DNA of 64,000 nt from Anas platyrhynchos (Eukaryota; Chordata; Aves; Anseriformes; Anatidae), in the NCBI RefSeq assembly GCF_047663525.1, contig NC_092591.1, positions 49,515,501-49,579,500 of the forward strand, in the 5' to 3' direction. The position numbers and the translations under genes are program-made. Each line of letters begins with the position of its first letter. Position 1 is the stretch's first letter. This document shows positions 25,180 through 36,531 of the stretch, in pieces. The notes under the pieces were generated by a model. The model searched no databases, was not told where the DNA came from, and worked only from the letters and a program-made list of their open reading frames with translations.

Positions 25180-26352
25180 ATGGAGCGGGGCGGCCGCGCG
25201 GCGCTGGGGCTGCTGGCGCTGGGCGCGCTGCTGGGGCTCTGCGCGCTGCCCCCCCCGCAGCCCGGCCCGCAGCGGGGCGAGCCCCGGCGCGGCGGGCAGA
25301 AAACTTTCCGGGCGCTGCTGGCCGTGGGCCGGGAGCAGCAGGAGCAGGAGCAGGAGCGGGAGGAGCGGCAGGAGGCGGCCGGGCGGGCGGCGCCGGTGCG
25401 GCGGGGCATCTTCTGGAGCCGGGAGCTGGAGGCGCGGGTGCCGCGGGGCTTCGCGGCCGAGGAGGCGGCGGCGTGGCCGGCGGCCGCCCGAGCTGCCCGG
25501 GTGTCGTCGCTGGAGCGCGGCGGCTGCGGGCGCAGCTCCAACCGGCTGGCCAGGCTGTCGGACGGGAGCCGGGCCTGCGTGCGCTACGGGGTGAGCCCGG
25601 AGCAGATCCAGGGCGAGGCGCTGTCCTACCACCTGGCCGGCGTGCTGGGCATGCAGCAGCGCCTGCCGCCCATGGCGCTGGCGCTGGTGGAGCCCCGCGG
25701 GCGGCAGTGGGAGCCGGTGCGGGAGGAGCTGCGCGGCTCGCTGTGGGCCGAGGGCGCGGTGGTCAGCCTGACCCGCTGGGTGGACAACCTGACGGCCGTG
25801 GTGGCCCCCGCGCCCTGGGGCAGCGAGGCGGGCGGCGGGCGGCGGCCGCGGGCGCTGTCGGCGGCGGAGCTGGGCGGGCTGCCCGCCGCGCAGCTGGTGG
25901 AGCTGGTGCAGTGGAGCGACCTGATCCTCTTCGACTACCTGACGGCCAACTTCGACCGGCTGGCCAGCAACCTCTTCAGCCTGCAGTGGGACCCGCGCGT
26001 CATGCGGCGCGCCACCAGCAACCTGCTGCGCGGGCCCGACGGCGGGCTGGTCTTCATGGACAACGAGGCCGGGCTGGTGCACGGCTACCGCCTGCTCGCC
26101 GTCTGGGACCCCTACCACGAGCCGCTGCTGCGCTCCGTCTGCGTCTTCCGCGAGGGCACGGCCAAGCGGGTGGCCGAGCTGCACCGCCGCCGCAGCGCTG
26201 CCGCCGAGCTGCGCCGCCGGTACCGCGCCCGAGAGCCCCTCTGGGCCCACCTGGGCTTCCTCTCGGAGCGCCAGGCCGAGCTGCTGCAGGCCCGCGTCGA
26301 CTTCGTGCACCGCCACATCGCCCACTGCCGCGCACAGGCCGCCGCGCTCTGA
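25180..26352 (+). CDS. FJX1: Four-jointed box kinase 1, intronless gene (390 aa)
   Basis: This is the vertebrate four-jointed protein. Drosophila Four-jointed is a Golgi kinase that phosphorylates cadherin domains of Fat and Dachsous, tuning planar polarity and growth. The activity of vertebrate homologues is less firmly established. A basic MERGGR start and a hydrophobic segment (residues 7-23) make a type II signal anchor. A proline/arginine and Glu/Gln-rich stem (about 24-70) follows, then the conserved lumenal domain (about 74-384). Visible motifs include YGVSPEQIQGEALSYHLAG (136-154), a glycosylation sequon N203-L-T, FDYLTANFDRLASN (251-264), whose D259 matches a catalytic-loop Asp by analogy with Fam20 kinases, and FMDNEAG (292-298), whose D294-N-E is the essential DNE motif of the fly enzyme. 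The start at 25180 is the first in-frame ATG and has purine at -3 and G at +4. Nearly all codons end in G or C. It is somewhat shorter than the mammalian protein (about 440 aa), mainly in the stem. Confidence 0.97.
   Translation: MERGGRAALGLLALGALLGLCALPPPQPGPQRGEPRRGGQKTFRALLAVGREQQEQEQEREERQEAAGRAAPVRRGIFWSRELEARVPRGFAAEEAAAWPAAARAARVSSLERGGCGRSSNRLARLSDGSRACVRYGVSPEQIQGEALSYHLAGVLGMQQRLPPMALALVEPRGRQWEPVREELRGSLWAEGAVVSLTRWVDNLTAVVAPAPWGSEAGGGRRPRALSAAELGGLPAAQLVELVQWSDLILFDYLTANFDRLASNLFSLQWDPRVMRRATSNLLRGPDGGLVFMDNEAGLVHGYRLLAVWDPYHEPLLRSVCVFREGTAKRVAELHRRRSAAAELRRRYRAREPLWAHLGFLSERQAELLQARVDFVHRHIAHCRAQAAAL
25336..25377 (+). repeat. FJX1: Glu/Gln-rich coding repeat in the FJX1 stem
   Basis: GAGCAGCAGGAGCAGG-type triplet repeats encode residues 53-65, alternating Glu and Gln with a few Arg. 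This stretch links the membrane anchor to the kinase-like domain and is a likely place for length variation between species. Confidence 0.75.
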
Positions 26353-27715
26353 CCCCCCAAGCCGGGTGCCCGAAGCCGGGTGCCCTGGGGACCCCCCCGG
26401 GGTGGTTGCTGGATGTGGCCGCCGAGAAGGAAGCGTGTAGAAAGCCCCCGTCCCGGTAGCTGTTAGTCTGTGTCGTGGGCGCTCCTGGTTCGACTGCTCG
26501 GATCCCCGGTGTGTGTTCGTGATCGTCGCCATCCTTTGATTTGACCCGTAACGTGACCGTGGGGGACGGAAGAGGCTCTCCCAGGCTCCAGACACATCGC
26601 TGTGTGCCAAGACTTGGATGTGATAGTGAAAGCGGAGAACGAAACTGTCCCATGCACTTTACTTTGACTTTTTAATTTTTTATAAAAAAAAAAAAAAAAA
26701 AAGGGACCTTTTTATTTTACAAAGTCTGCCTTTTATGTACATTATAAATGTTCATAAGCCTTTCTGTAACATACTAAAGAAACTGATGATTCGGTAAAGC
26801 GTGCCCGATGTTTCGCCTCCTTTGTCCCAACTGTGTGCCCGAGCCTGGAAAGGGAAGCGCGCACCTCCGCCGGCCCCGCTGAGTGACACGGCCCGCTGCC
26901 TCCCAGCTGCTTCCTGCACCGAGCTTCAGCTAAACAGACATGCCTGGTGGTTTTTGTTCGTGGGGTTTGGTTGCTGGTTGTGTTTTTTTTTCCAAGCCTG
27001 AAAAGATCTGCTTTTACTAGCACCGGCTGGTTTCAGAAAACTGATGTAGGTGGTGTGGGCTTAGGGGCTGGCAGCCCCTTAGGGTGCCCAGGCTGTGTCC
27101 CAGCCTCATACCATGGCTTGCTTCAAGTGTCACCGGACTGACAGCAGGTACCCAAAGCTTCCCCGGAGCTGCCAGGTGTTTTTGGGAGGCATTTGCACTG
27201 GTTCTCCGCCCTCTGTTTCCATTTTGTCTATCTTTGCAACTGGGGCTGAGGCCAAAGTGAAGAACAGGAGAGCTCTTCAGTCTTCCTAAAAGAGGTGTGT
27301 GGGATTTTTTTTTTTTCTACAAAAGTTTTGTTCAAGGTACAGCAAAGTGGCACAAGCGGGTGGACAAAACAAAGCATCTGCATCTCTTGTTGCGTTTTCC
27401 TTATGTGCCGGAATCCACAGAAGAGGCAATTGTTCGGCTCAAAACACAGCCGGGATCGGGACAAAGGACAAGCTAATCCTCTTTGCGCCCCAGATGCCAG
27501 TGCCCATCCCTCTGTAACGGAGCAGCAGCGTAACCCCTGGTGCCCAGGCAGCAGAGCACCGCGGGGATGCGAGGCGGTGGCTGCTGCCTTCCCGCAGCGA
27601 GCACCAGCCTCCCCGGACCTCAGCGAGAGCAGCGCCTTCATCTGTGCTGGTGGGGGTCCTCGGGCTGTTAATATTCATTTATTTAGATTAAACTTCACAC
27701 CAAGACAAGTTTCTT
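26353..27715 (+). other. FJX1: Probable FJX1 3' untranslated region
   Basis: No stop-to-signal interval is proven, but the first well-formed poly(A) signal after the stop is the ATTAAA at 27687-27692. The intervening sequence has no credible coding frame. It contains a 19-residue A-run at 26684-26702 followed by an AT-rich stretch. An mRNA ending here would be of ordinary length for this intronless gene. Confidence 0.45.
26684..26702. repeat. A19 run in the FJX1 3' UTR
   Basis: A run of 19 A residues lies about 330 nt after the FJX1 stop. In a transcript it could cause internal oligo(dT) priming and so an apparent early 3' end. Confidence 0.9.
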
Positions 27716-27777
27716 TGGCCGTTGCCGTGTTTTCCTTTGGTGTGCGTGTTGTGGGTTGGTTGGTTTGCTTGTTCAAG
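27687..27777 (+). terminator. FJX1: Candidate FJX1 polyadenylation site
   Basis: ATTAAA at 27687-27692 is followed about 30 nt later by a long G/T-rich stretch (27719-27777, including GGTGTGCGTGTTGTGGG and GGTTGGTTTGCTTG). This is the usual arrangement of a poly(A) signal and its downstream element. A second candidate, AATAAA at 28260-28265, lies further on with a weaker downstream element. Confidence 0.45.
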
Positions 27778-27929
27778 TAGGACAAGGGTTTTACAAACAG
27801 CTTTAACTTACCCGCTAGTTAGCTGTATTAGATGTTGCAACCTGTGCATATGTGTATTTATCTTAAAATGCTACAGCAGCCTCCAGGACTCGCTTCATTC
27901 AAGTGCTTAACTGACAGGGCTCTCTATTG

Positions 27930-28160
27930 AACTCGTTTTTATAGTTTGGTGCATTTATCTCTCCGAACAATGCCCAGAACCCCATGTGACGCTCCCTTGC
28001 CATTTACATGATAATGCACAATTTAGCTGTGTAATTCTTAATTCCTCTTTAGCGCTGTTTGTCAGCCTTGCTTTGTAACTCAAAAGCAGCAGCTCTGTTG
28101 CATTCACCTAATGAAAATGCGTTTAAGTAATAGACTGCTGGTACAAATTGTAAGCCACGG
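27930..28160. promoter_or_regulatory. Candidate regulatory block just downstream of FJX1
   Basis: This unique AT-rich stretch contains ATGATAATGCACAATTTAG and TGTAATTCTTAATTCC-type motifs and no coding frame. It lies beyond the likely poly(A) site. The regulatory role is inferred only from motif density and position. Confidence 0.2.
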
Positions 28161-31100
28161 TGAAGAGCAAACTGCTGTGCTGCAAACTTCCCAGGTTTTG
28201 TTTCTGCTCGAGTATTTCTACAAGTATCGGCACGACCCCGCTTTTGATGGCTAATGGGGAATAAATCTCCTTTGCAGCGCCTTTAGAGTCAGACCCTAGA
28301 TAATTACACCCTTCAAGAAGAAACGCGGGGCTCTATTTGTCGATCGGTAAATTCGAGCTGTACGTGGGGTATGCACTGAAAAGTGGTGTAGTTTGGGGTC
28401 GGTGAGGCTGGAGGTACCGTGCCAGAGGAGCCGCGTCCCGTGGGGAAGAGAGGCCAGGGCAAAGCAGGGATCGCGATGCTGTGCCGCGGAGCTCCTGCGT
28501 TTTGTTCTGCTGCAGACCGTCTGCTGCTGTGCTGGAGAACGCTTTCAATCACCGTCACGTTAAGGAAACTACCTTTCTGCTGCGTGACTTCTTCGGGGCA
28601 AGCAGAGCTTTGTCAGTTCTTGCCCTGGCACATTCTTCGCGTGCCTCCAGCTCGATGCGCTGCCTGAGCCCGGGCTGTCTCTGAGCAGAACAAAGGGCTG
28701 GGGGCCCGTCGGGCTTCTCCTGAGCTTAAATCTTACTGGTGCCGCTCTAATGCTGAGCATCTCCTGTGGCTCCCTCTGCACCCAGCAGCGGGGCAGGCGA
28801 GGAGGGCTTCTCTTTAGAGAGAGACAACTTGCAGCCCTGGAAGTTGTGAGCTGTAAGAGGTGCTGAGGGCAGGAGCTGGCCACGCGCTGCTGGCAGCCCC
28901 GCTGCAGCTCGCTGGAGGATCCATGCTGCTGGGCTTCCTGCAGCATCCAAATTTGCTGCTGCTGGACACCAGGGAGGGGTGTGGGCTGGGGGTGGCCACT
29001 GCTCAGGAGCTTGCCCACAAGGCTGGCATTCACAGGGCACGTTCCTTGAGCCTTTTTTGCAGGGGTCCGGAGGAGTTTTGAAGCTGGATGAGCTTCCGTG
29101 GTGCTTTTCTCCAGGCGAGGCTCCCCCTGCTCACACATTCACTTGTTCCTGCTGTACTTTGCTACCCAGCTGGGGCCATGCCAGCCCCCTCACGGGTTCT
29201 GGGAATAACTGGAAGAAAGTGAAAAGGGAGCTGGTTACGCTTTGACTTACTGGGCAAACAGCATGCTCTTACCATCACCGGCACCGTGGTTGTGGCTTGG
29301 TTGCCCTTTGAAGTTCAGTGCATATTTTAATGGTAATAATTCTGAGAATTTTCTCACCGGCATACTAGGTGGTCCAGGACTAGCTTGGGTATGAGATCAT
29401 GTCGGGGCTTAATCCCATATTGCACGTTATTCCTACTTTGCTACCACAACATAAACCACGAGTGCTCCTCAGAGCCACTCTGCCCAGTGTTGGCCACAAC
29501 CCAGAAACCTCCCTCGCCCCTTGGGTGCTGGCGTAACTCTCACCGCTGGAAACGGGCGCTGCTGACCTGAGCAGCAGTAACTTCCCAGCATGGTGACTCC
29601 TGGCTGCTAAGAGTCTTTCGCCCTGATTCAACTGGCATTTAACAAATATCACCGCACCCCTGGCGATGGTTTAATCTAACTCATTGTGCCTCGCTAATGG
29701 ATGTCACCCCATGCGTTATGTGCACTCAACAGGCCTTACTGCCCTCAGCATTTGACACAAGGCATTTCATAACTTTGGGTAAATAATGCTGGACATCATT
29801 GGAAATGCTCTTCCTTCCCTAGTTCGGAGCTGTGAGCAGTTCATTAAAAAGCTCACTTTCAGTGTCATAAAGCACGCATATAAAATTTCATATCCGAGCA
29901 CGTACCAGCCCGGGGTTTCCCAAGCTGTTTGGAGGAGGGGATACTGCCAGCCTTTGGGCACCTGTGGCTGTGTGAGGCTGGGGAGTTCACCGCTGTGCTG
30001 TACTGGGTCGGGCTGGGCAGGGGGCTGAGGAGCAGGCTGGGCACTGGGGCATGGTGAGGCTGGGAGAGTCCACTTGCTGCTCCTGCTATGCCCCGAAAGC
30101 ATCATCGTCGTCTGTGGGGACTGTGGGGTTTTCCTCTTGTAGCTGCAATCCAGCTAAAAGGCTTTATTCCTGAAGATACCTCACAGAAAGCAAAACAGTC
30201 TCTGAAGTGCCCCCACACACACTCCACCACCCCTCCCTGAGCCCCCCTGCTGCCAAAAGCCCCAACCGCATGGCTGGTGCCCCCAAAATGTCAGTGGGCA
30301 CCCACCTGGAGCAGTGGAAACCCCCCTGCAGCACGGGATGCGCTAACCAGCGGCAGGGCTTGTGCCAGGGCCCCATCACAGCCATCGCATCCCCAACAAA
30401 GCGGTCTTATTTCTGCATATCTGTAAATTTCAGATGGAGGAATCATCATTTTTTAATGCGCCTGTCTTGCTAGCTTCCTTTTTGTGTCCTGCCGGGGGGG
30501 GAAAGTGCATTAATAAACTATGGGTTAAAGCTGCTGGTGTGAATTCTTTTTTCTTGTTCCTGATTTCTTGGAGATTAGCTAGGGATCTGCTCACCTATTT
30601 ATTTGTTTAAGCGATGGCAGCCAGGCAATTTGCTTTAGTTTAGCTGGGTCACCTTCCTAGTCCCCAAAGTTTTCCGTGCCCCTTCATATGTTCAAGCTAA
30701 GGAACCGTAACCATTTCCTTTGTTTTGTTAAAAACACACAGGATTTTCTCATCTGGCAAAGAGTTATTTTTCAGTTTTTAACAGTGCAGTGCAAACCCAG
30801 GTGCCATACATTATGTATGAACCTGGATGCAAAGATCTGGAGGATATTAATGGTATTACTTCCTTTTGCTCCAGCTACGCAGCGAGGCGACTGCTCAGCA
30901 GAGATATTCCCCCTTTTATAGCCACCAGAGACCGAAACCAGGCCCTCTGCTTGTGCTTTGTGAAGAGATTGGATGCGGAGCCCCGGAGCTCTCCCACTTG
31001 CCGAAGGTGGGCGGCTGGAGCTGGTACAGTTGGGTTGAGCGGGTGCTCCTGGGTTGCCTCACGTTTTTCCATAAGAGAAAAAAAAAAATCCTTTCTTTAT

Positions 31101-31954
31101 ATTTCTAATATTGCTTCTGATAATTAAAACTAAATTAAAAATGTAATTTAGTTGTCAGTGAGCAGTCTAGATGGTTATTTGGCTTGTTTTATTCATCTGA
31201 GTCAAGGCACGTTCTGTCGATGCTGCAGCTCGGAGCAGTCTCATTTCCCAGACCTCTCCCATGTGAGCGGGACACGGCGAGAGCTGTGCTGGCGGCCCTA
31301 CAGTCAGTGCTCCTCGAAAGGAGGCCATTCCTCTGAAAACACAAATCATTAACATGCTTTCCTCTCTGTATTTTGCAAAAGAATATCTAGGATATTTTTC
31401 CCTGTGCATCTTGCTTTCTTGTCATTTCTCAATCTGCTGTCAGTGCAATGATCTCCGTCCGATTCTTTCCATCGCGGCCGTGATCAGCGTGAGCATGATC
31501 CTCGTGGTCATCAAGAGAATTACTTTCCAGAAAGCAAAGTGTGCTCACCGAACGGCTTTAAAAATTGCCCTGCCTGATAGGAATTACTCACAAAGCTCAT
31601 TAACCTTTCAGTTCTCAGTTTGCATAAAGGCTGAAAAATATAGGTGTGCCAGATGGAGTCTTCTGTGCATTAGAAGTGACAGAATTCTGACTTCTAATGC
31701 TTCAGATGTGTGCTTATCTTCCTGATATTGTTGGGAAAGGGCAAATGTAAGGAAAGCAGCTTCAGCGCCTGCGTACCTGGAGCCAGGATATAGCATGGGT
31801 AGATAACAAATAATGCTTGATGACAACGACACGTGCCATCTAGAGGGAGCAGCACAAGCAGTGCTGGGGTAGTGCTGAGGATGTGCCACCAAAGCCCTGC
31901 ACTTGTGCAGAGCCTCTCCTGTGGGTTCAGAGCACGTCACAAGGACAAGTCAGG

Positions 31955-32055
31955 CACTCTTTCAGCGTAATCATTATTGCCCTCGTATTACAGATAGGAA
32001 AGCAGGAATGGAGAAGCCAAGGGCACGTTGCATGTTGTTAGGAGGGCCACTGAAG
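31955..32055 (-). mobile_element. MIR-like SINE relic
   Basis: ATTATTGCCCTCGTATTACA followed by GATAGGAAAGCAGGAATGG matches the reverse complement of the MIR 3' half (ATTATTATCCCC, ATTTTACAGATGAGGAAAC and so on). It is diverged, with approximate ends. Confidence 0.5.
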
Positions 32056-32494
32056 CTAAATTAGCAGACAAGTGGTCCCCAGCGCTCAGTTCTTCCGTGT
32101 GAAGGGCGGGGTCTTCACCGCTGCCTTCTCAGGCTGCACAGCTCTGTCCCTGAGCTATCCATACTTCCCCTCATGCCCCAAGGACAGCAGGAGGGCATCA
32201 GAGTGAAGGGAAGCTCTCACGGTCCTAGGGTTACAGCTACGAGCCTCAGCCGTACCCACAGGTGCAGTGGAGCTGTGCACGGTGACAGCCTGCATTTCTT
32301 GTGACATGCCGTCATTTGTCACTTGTGTAAAATTACACCAGACAAGAAATGTAGGGTTTTATGCGTTTTACTTGTTCAGTGCTTGGGCAGATAAAACCCA
32401 TGGGATACAGCAGAAGAAAATCAGGCCACTTTATGCTGTTAACTACCTAATTTAATTAATGTTCAACCCAACTTCAGGATAATTGGGTTTGGGG

Positions 32495-32520
32495 AAAAAA
32501 AAAAAATATATATATATATA
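32495..32520. repeat. A-run and (TA)n microsatellite
   Basis: Twelve A residues are followed by about seven TA units. Confidence 0.9.
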
Positions 32521-34384
32521 CCTTTATTAAGACATCAAAGTAACAAACTATAAGCCTTAGAAGCAGGTGAGGCTTCTGTAGGTCACCAGATATGAAACCC
32601 AAAGCAGTCACAGACATCACCCAGTGTTAGTAACCCTTCCAGTATCCAGGGCCACAGCAAGGATTTTCTGCGGATTTGAACCACTGCAGCTTCAAAACTG
32701 GTTTTCTAGATTTCTGCCCGTAGTAGGTCAGATCAAAATTGGGTTTCAAAAGCTATTAGTGCAAAGCATAAAGTTTTGACCTTTCTCAGTGTTTGTTTTT
32801 TTTTGTGTTTTTTTTTTTGTCTTTTGACTTTTTTTTTTTTGTAGGACGAAGGATGATTTTTTTCTATTATTGCCTTTTGAGAGTGACTTGTTTGCATATT
32901 TGTTTGCTGAGGGTCGGTGGTGGCTCTGTTAGTTTGTACTAAGCTGCTAATCATGCCAGCTGAAACAAGCCTGGCATTCCTATGCTCCTCACAGAGCCTC
33001 CAGTTTTGCTCTATCAACACTTTCCTTAAGTGCACTGCATTAAGGATGCCGTACGGCAGGCTTCCACCTGGAGGCAAAGCCTGCTCCTGCCTCCCCCTCC
33101 TTACTCGAAACCTGAAGTCTTCTCACATTGAGTATTTAATTTCCCTTTGTTCAGGATAAAATGATATGTAAAGTGTGTGTTGCCATGGATGCGGGGCTGC
33201 GTGCCGAACGATCCTCCCCTTACCCAGGTAGATTTCAACCAGGATGTTCAATGCCAGCCAGCACCGCAGCGCGGATGGGCTGGGGTGGGGAGAAACAACT
33301 TGCAAACTGAAGTTCCCATAGCAAGAAATCCTCTTGTTGAAACAAAGCGAGCCTCGTGCCCCCTGGGTGCTGCAGGGCTTGGGCTGGGTGTGCTCAGCAG
33401 CACCCGGTTCTCTCCCTCCCCTCCTCGGCATCTCACAGGGTGTCTGAAGCAAGTGCCACAGTCTGCAGCCTGCCCTGCTTGGCCCTCATCCTGCAGGGGC
33501 CAGGGATGCAGCCTGGTATTTAAACATGAGGAGGGGTGCTGAAGGGGATGGGTGATTAGGGGGTTTACAGCCTTCCCCTAACTTAGTTTTGACCCTATTT
33601 TTTCCACACATTGTACTTGGCATGGCTCCATGTCCTTTCCTTGCAGCAGCAGCATACTTGTATCACAGCGTCAATTTGTCGTTGTAATTACCCTGGACTG
33701 TGGCCTCCAATGGCCTGCTCTAAAATCATTTAATTTAAGTTTGTCTGAAGAGCACAGCCCTGTCTCCCTGAGCTCGCACCCAAACCGTCTCCTTTTGCTA
33801 CTCATTCTCTATTCCCCCAGGAGCGCATGGCTACGGCCTGCCCTTGCTCCTTGCAGCCCAGAGCACAAACTTCAGTCCCTCCCAGACCACGAGCTAAACA
33901 CCTTTTTTGATTTATTTTTTCTCATTTTGGGGGGACCTCCTGCACCCTGCTCCTCACCCAAGCCCCCCACATGTCCCTTAGAGGCGGGCAGGGTGCTGGT
34001 GCCTGCAGCCGGCGCTCCCCCTGCTTCATGCAGCAGCGCTCTTCTGGGCCCTCCGTCCTCTGTCACTCCTGGGAGCCACCACAGTGGGAAGACGCCTTCT
34101 TTTTTCTCTTTTTTTTCTCACTGGAATGGGCTTTAATAAAGCTATTGTATTTGATCAGCGGCTTAGGAAACAATAATTTAGCATAATAGGGAAAGATCAT
34201 TAATGTTCAATGAACCTAGCACTCTGCTCCAGTTTTTGCTGCCCTAGAGAGACGGAGTAAACTCTTTTTCCTTAATTGAAGACTAAATAGAGTACGTTTC
34301 ATTTTTCATCCCCAGCACTTTTTCCAATAGGCTTGTGATGCTCACTAATGCGTGCTGAAAGGGGTGGACCGCCTGGCGGCAGGG

Positions 34385-35164
34385 GAAAAATTGGGTGGGA
34401 GGGCTTGGAGCGCATAAAAACGCGCTCGCTCTTCATCAGACGGCTCCCCTGGGCCCTCGGCTTCCTCCGTGACGAGCCTCAATTTGGGGGAGCCGAGGAG
34501 TTGCGATGGTCCCAATGGTCCCTTATGCCTCTGAGAGGAGGGTGATGCCCACTCCTCAGGGGCACAAGGGTTTGGGGACAGGACTGGGGGCTCGCACTGG
34601 TGTCCGGGTGGCACAGTGACCGCCGCTGTGCCCACCAAGCACGGGCACCACGGGGCTCAGTGTGCCACAGCCAGGGGCGGCCCCCGCTGTCGTGACAGGG
34701 AAATATCACGAGTGGGGAAGCCATAACCCTCCCTTCCTTCCCTCCCGGCCGCGATATCGCCGCTTTAAGCCGTGTGAGGCTGCCGGCGGAGGTGGGGCCG
34801 TGCCGTGGCTCTGCCTCACAGCAGCCTCCCGGCCCCGCCTCAGCCCGGCCATGCCGCGGGGGCCGCCAGGGAGGGGCCGGGGACGAAGTCAAGTGGAGCC
34901 CGGGGATAAATCTCTCTGGTTTTGCCTTCGGTCTCTCCCGGCAGGAAGAAATGGTCTTGTTTTCTGCCTCCATCAGTCACGGCAGGGGTGTGTTAATGGA
35001 CCGCTGGGATGCTTCTTGGCTCGTTGGAGCCATCCCGCCGTCTGTCTCGAGTATAAGCAGTCCCTCAGGGCGCTCGCCGCTGATGCTGCTTAGGGAAAAA
35101 AAAATGTATTTGGGAACAATCCTGCCAGCGTGCCATATGGTGGAGTTTAGGGTTTCCTCGTTTG
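34385..35164 (+). promoter_or_regulatory. Orphan CpG-rich promoter-like block with a splice donor
   Basis: GC and CpG content rise here, densest at about 34640-34880. A reverse CCAAT (ATTGG) lies at 34390-34394 and a TATA-like CATAAAAA at 34413-34420. A strong splice donor, TTTG/GTGAGT, has its GT at 35165-35166. Frames inside it are not recognisable proteins, and nothing resembles the zinc-finger first exon expected of TRIM44. It could be the first exon of a non-coding RNA or a distal alternative promoter. The CCAAT to TATA spacing (about 20 bp) is shorter than usual. Confidence 0.3.
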
Positions 35165-36490
35165 GTGAGTCGGGGCACCTGTGTGAAAGCATTGTTGCTT
35201 TTAAATTTTCTCTCTTGCTGCGGTTTGTGCTTGTTGTGCCACGGGCTGGTTGCAAGAGGTGTCTGGGACGCAGGGTGCAGTACCCGGCAGCTCTGGGGGC
35301 TGGCACGCCACAGGCACCTCCAAACCTGGAGCGAGAAAGCAGGGAAGAAGCAGAGGAAATTCACCAGTGTTTCTGTACTTAGGAGGTAGCTCTCAGAGGC
35401 AGAAGGAAAGATAACGTTGGGACCACAAACCAGAAACCAAACACATGCGAAATGGGATTTGGCACTGTTTTGGGGCTGGCTGGTGAACGGAGCTTAGAGC
35501 TGCCACAGAGAGATGAGTGCTGTGGAGTGAGAAAGGCTGGAGGTCACAGTATTTGGTGGTATGGTGAAGGAGCATTCACCGGCACCACAAGATGTGCTAT
35601 TAGGGCTGATTGAGATGCACCCAAAAACCCACACGTTGGTGCTGTCATTGGAAGCCCTCAGCGCTCTTGTGAGGAGATCTCCTTCCCCACCTCCCCTTGT
35701 CTCCAGTGATGCACCAAGTGCAGCCTGGTCTTTGCCCCAAGCTCACTTTGAAAGGCTTCCATACTAGCCCTGACCACCCCCATGGGCCCACAACTAACCT
35801 TCACTTGCCAACAAGCAAAAGATTTGCTTGCCAACAAGCAAAAACCATGGCCTTTGGTGTCAAAACAATGCAAAAAAGACCACAGCTCGATGATCAAACC
35901 CAGTCATCTCGCTGGGAGGTGGGCTGGCAGCTGGGATGAGCAGAGAGGCCCTCCTGTGTTCTTCCTGCACCTCAGTATGTGAGTAGGAGGGGGGTTGTTG
36001 CAAGGGGTGTCTGTGAGGGGCAAGGTTTGAGAAAGTTGCCTACTGTATGCATTGCTTCTCCCAGCCTCTGAGCCATCAGGCAACTCTAAAGCCAAATACT
36101 CCTCTGATGAGGGGCCTGGGTTTCCCCTGGTGTTGCTGATAACTATTTATGCAGAGTGGAGGAGCATCAGCAGGAGAGAGACCCAGCACACCAAGCGTTA
36201 GAGCTCTCCCTTCTCTTGAAGGCAGGTGCTTAAATGCCTTTAGGATTAGGTGGGGGGTTAGGATTTACTTTTTGGATGTAGGCATTTGAATCAGGGGTTA
36301 GTTATTTAAGCTTCCCTCTAGCAAGGTCTCAGCACATTTTTCAGATTCTCTTCTGTTAAATGCTGTAGATAAAATCAGAAAATGCTCCTGCAAAAAGCCT
36401 CCCTTAGACTGCCCCAACTCTTTTATTTGTCAGCAAGCTGCTGCCTCTCAAATAAGAGTAACATTTTGTTTTCTTTTTTTTTTTTTTTTT
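35165..36490. other. Non-coding DNA after the orphan CpG block
   Basis: Unique sequence with a 17-bp direct repeat at 35804-35843 and a 21-residue T-run at 36474-36494. I see no gene. Confidence 0.4.
35804..35843. repeat. 17-bp perfect direct repeat, 23-bp period
   Basis: CTTGCCAACAAGCAAAA occurs at 35804-35820 and again at 35827-35843, separated by GATTTG. Each copy carries the imperfect palindrome CTTGCCAACAAG. Confidence 0.9.
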
Positions 36491-36497
36491 TTTTCAG

Positions 36498-36531
36498 GGA
36501 GTAGATGAAGCAAAGGAAGCAAATATTTCAG
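36498..36531 (+). other. Possible small exon (34 nt)
   Basis: A T-rich tract of more than 20 nt leads into CAG at 36495-36497. The 34 nt that follow are open in frame 1 (GVDEAKEANIS) and end at CAG/GTATTC, a weak donor. It could belong to a transcript starting in the CpG block at 34.4-35.2 kb. Joining it directly to 37169 would give an immediate stop, so a coding role is unlikely. Confidence 0.15.

Larger units (their letters stand above)
24860..26400. promoter_or_regulatory. FJX1: CpG island covering the FJX1 promoter and coding exon
   Basis: CpG density rises sharply at about 24860 and stays high to about 26400, then returns to background. GC boxes occur at 24987-24996 (AGGGGCGGTG) and 24999-25008 (GGGGCGGCGC). 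There is no clear TATA box, so initiation is probably dispersed. The exact transcription start cannot be read from the sequence. Confidence 0.8.
28300..34340. other. Intergenic DNA, no gene seen
   Basis: This block contains a MIR-like relic near 31960 and a short A-run plus (TA)n at 32495-32520. T-rich stretches occur at 32798-32840. The 189-codon minus frame at 28569-29138 and the 123-codon plus frame at 31354-31725 show no recognisable domains. The hydrophobic stretch in the latter is not accompanied by other coding signals. Confidence 0.45.

Noticed and set aside
25160..26459. Long + strand frames overlapping FJX1 in the other two phases (25160-25594 and 25473-26459)
   Set aside because: Arg/Gly/Ala-rich translations that arise from the GC-rich third positions of FJX1. 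They show no domain and no conservation signal.
24985..26610. 541-codon open frame on the minus strand opposite FJX1
   Set aside because: It is a shadow of the GC-rich FJX1 coding sequence. Stop codons are rare in such DNA, the translation is low-complexity Ala/Arg/Gly/Pro/Gln, and it shows no recognisable domain.
28569..29138. 189-codon minus-strand frame
   Set aside because: No recognisable family and several competing frames over the same interval. It is consistent with chance in moderately GC-rich DNA.
31354..31725. 123-codon + strand frame with a hydrophobic segment
   Set aside because: The hydrophobic run is short and isolated. There is no flanking coding signal, conserved motif or supporting splice site.
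34774..35382. 202-codon + strand frame across the orphan CpG block
   Set aside because: It runs through the strong splice donor at 35165, begins without a recognisable domain, and competes with other open frames. It does not resemble TRIM44.
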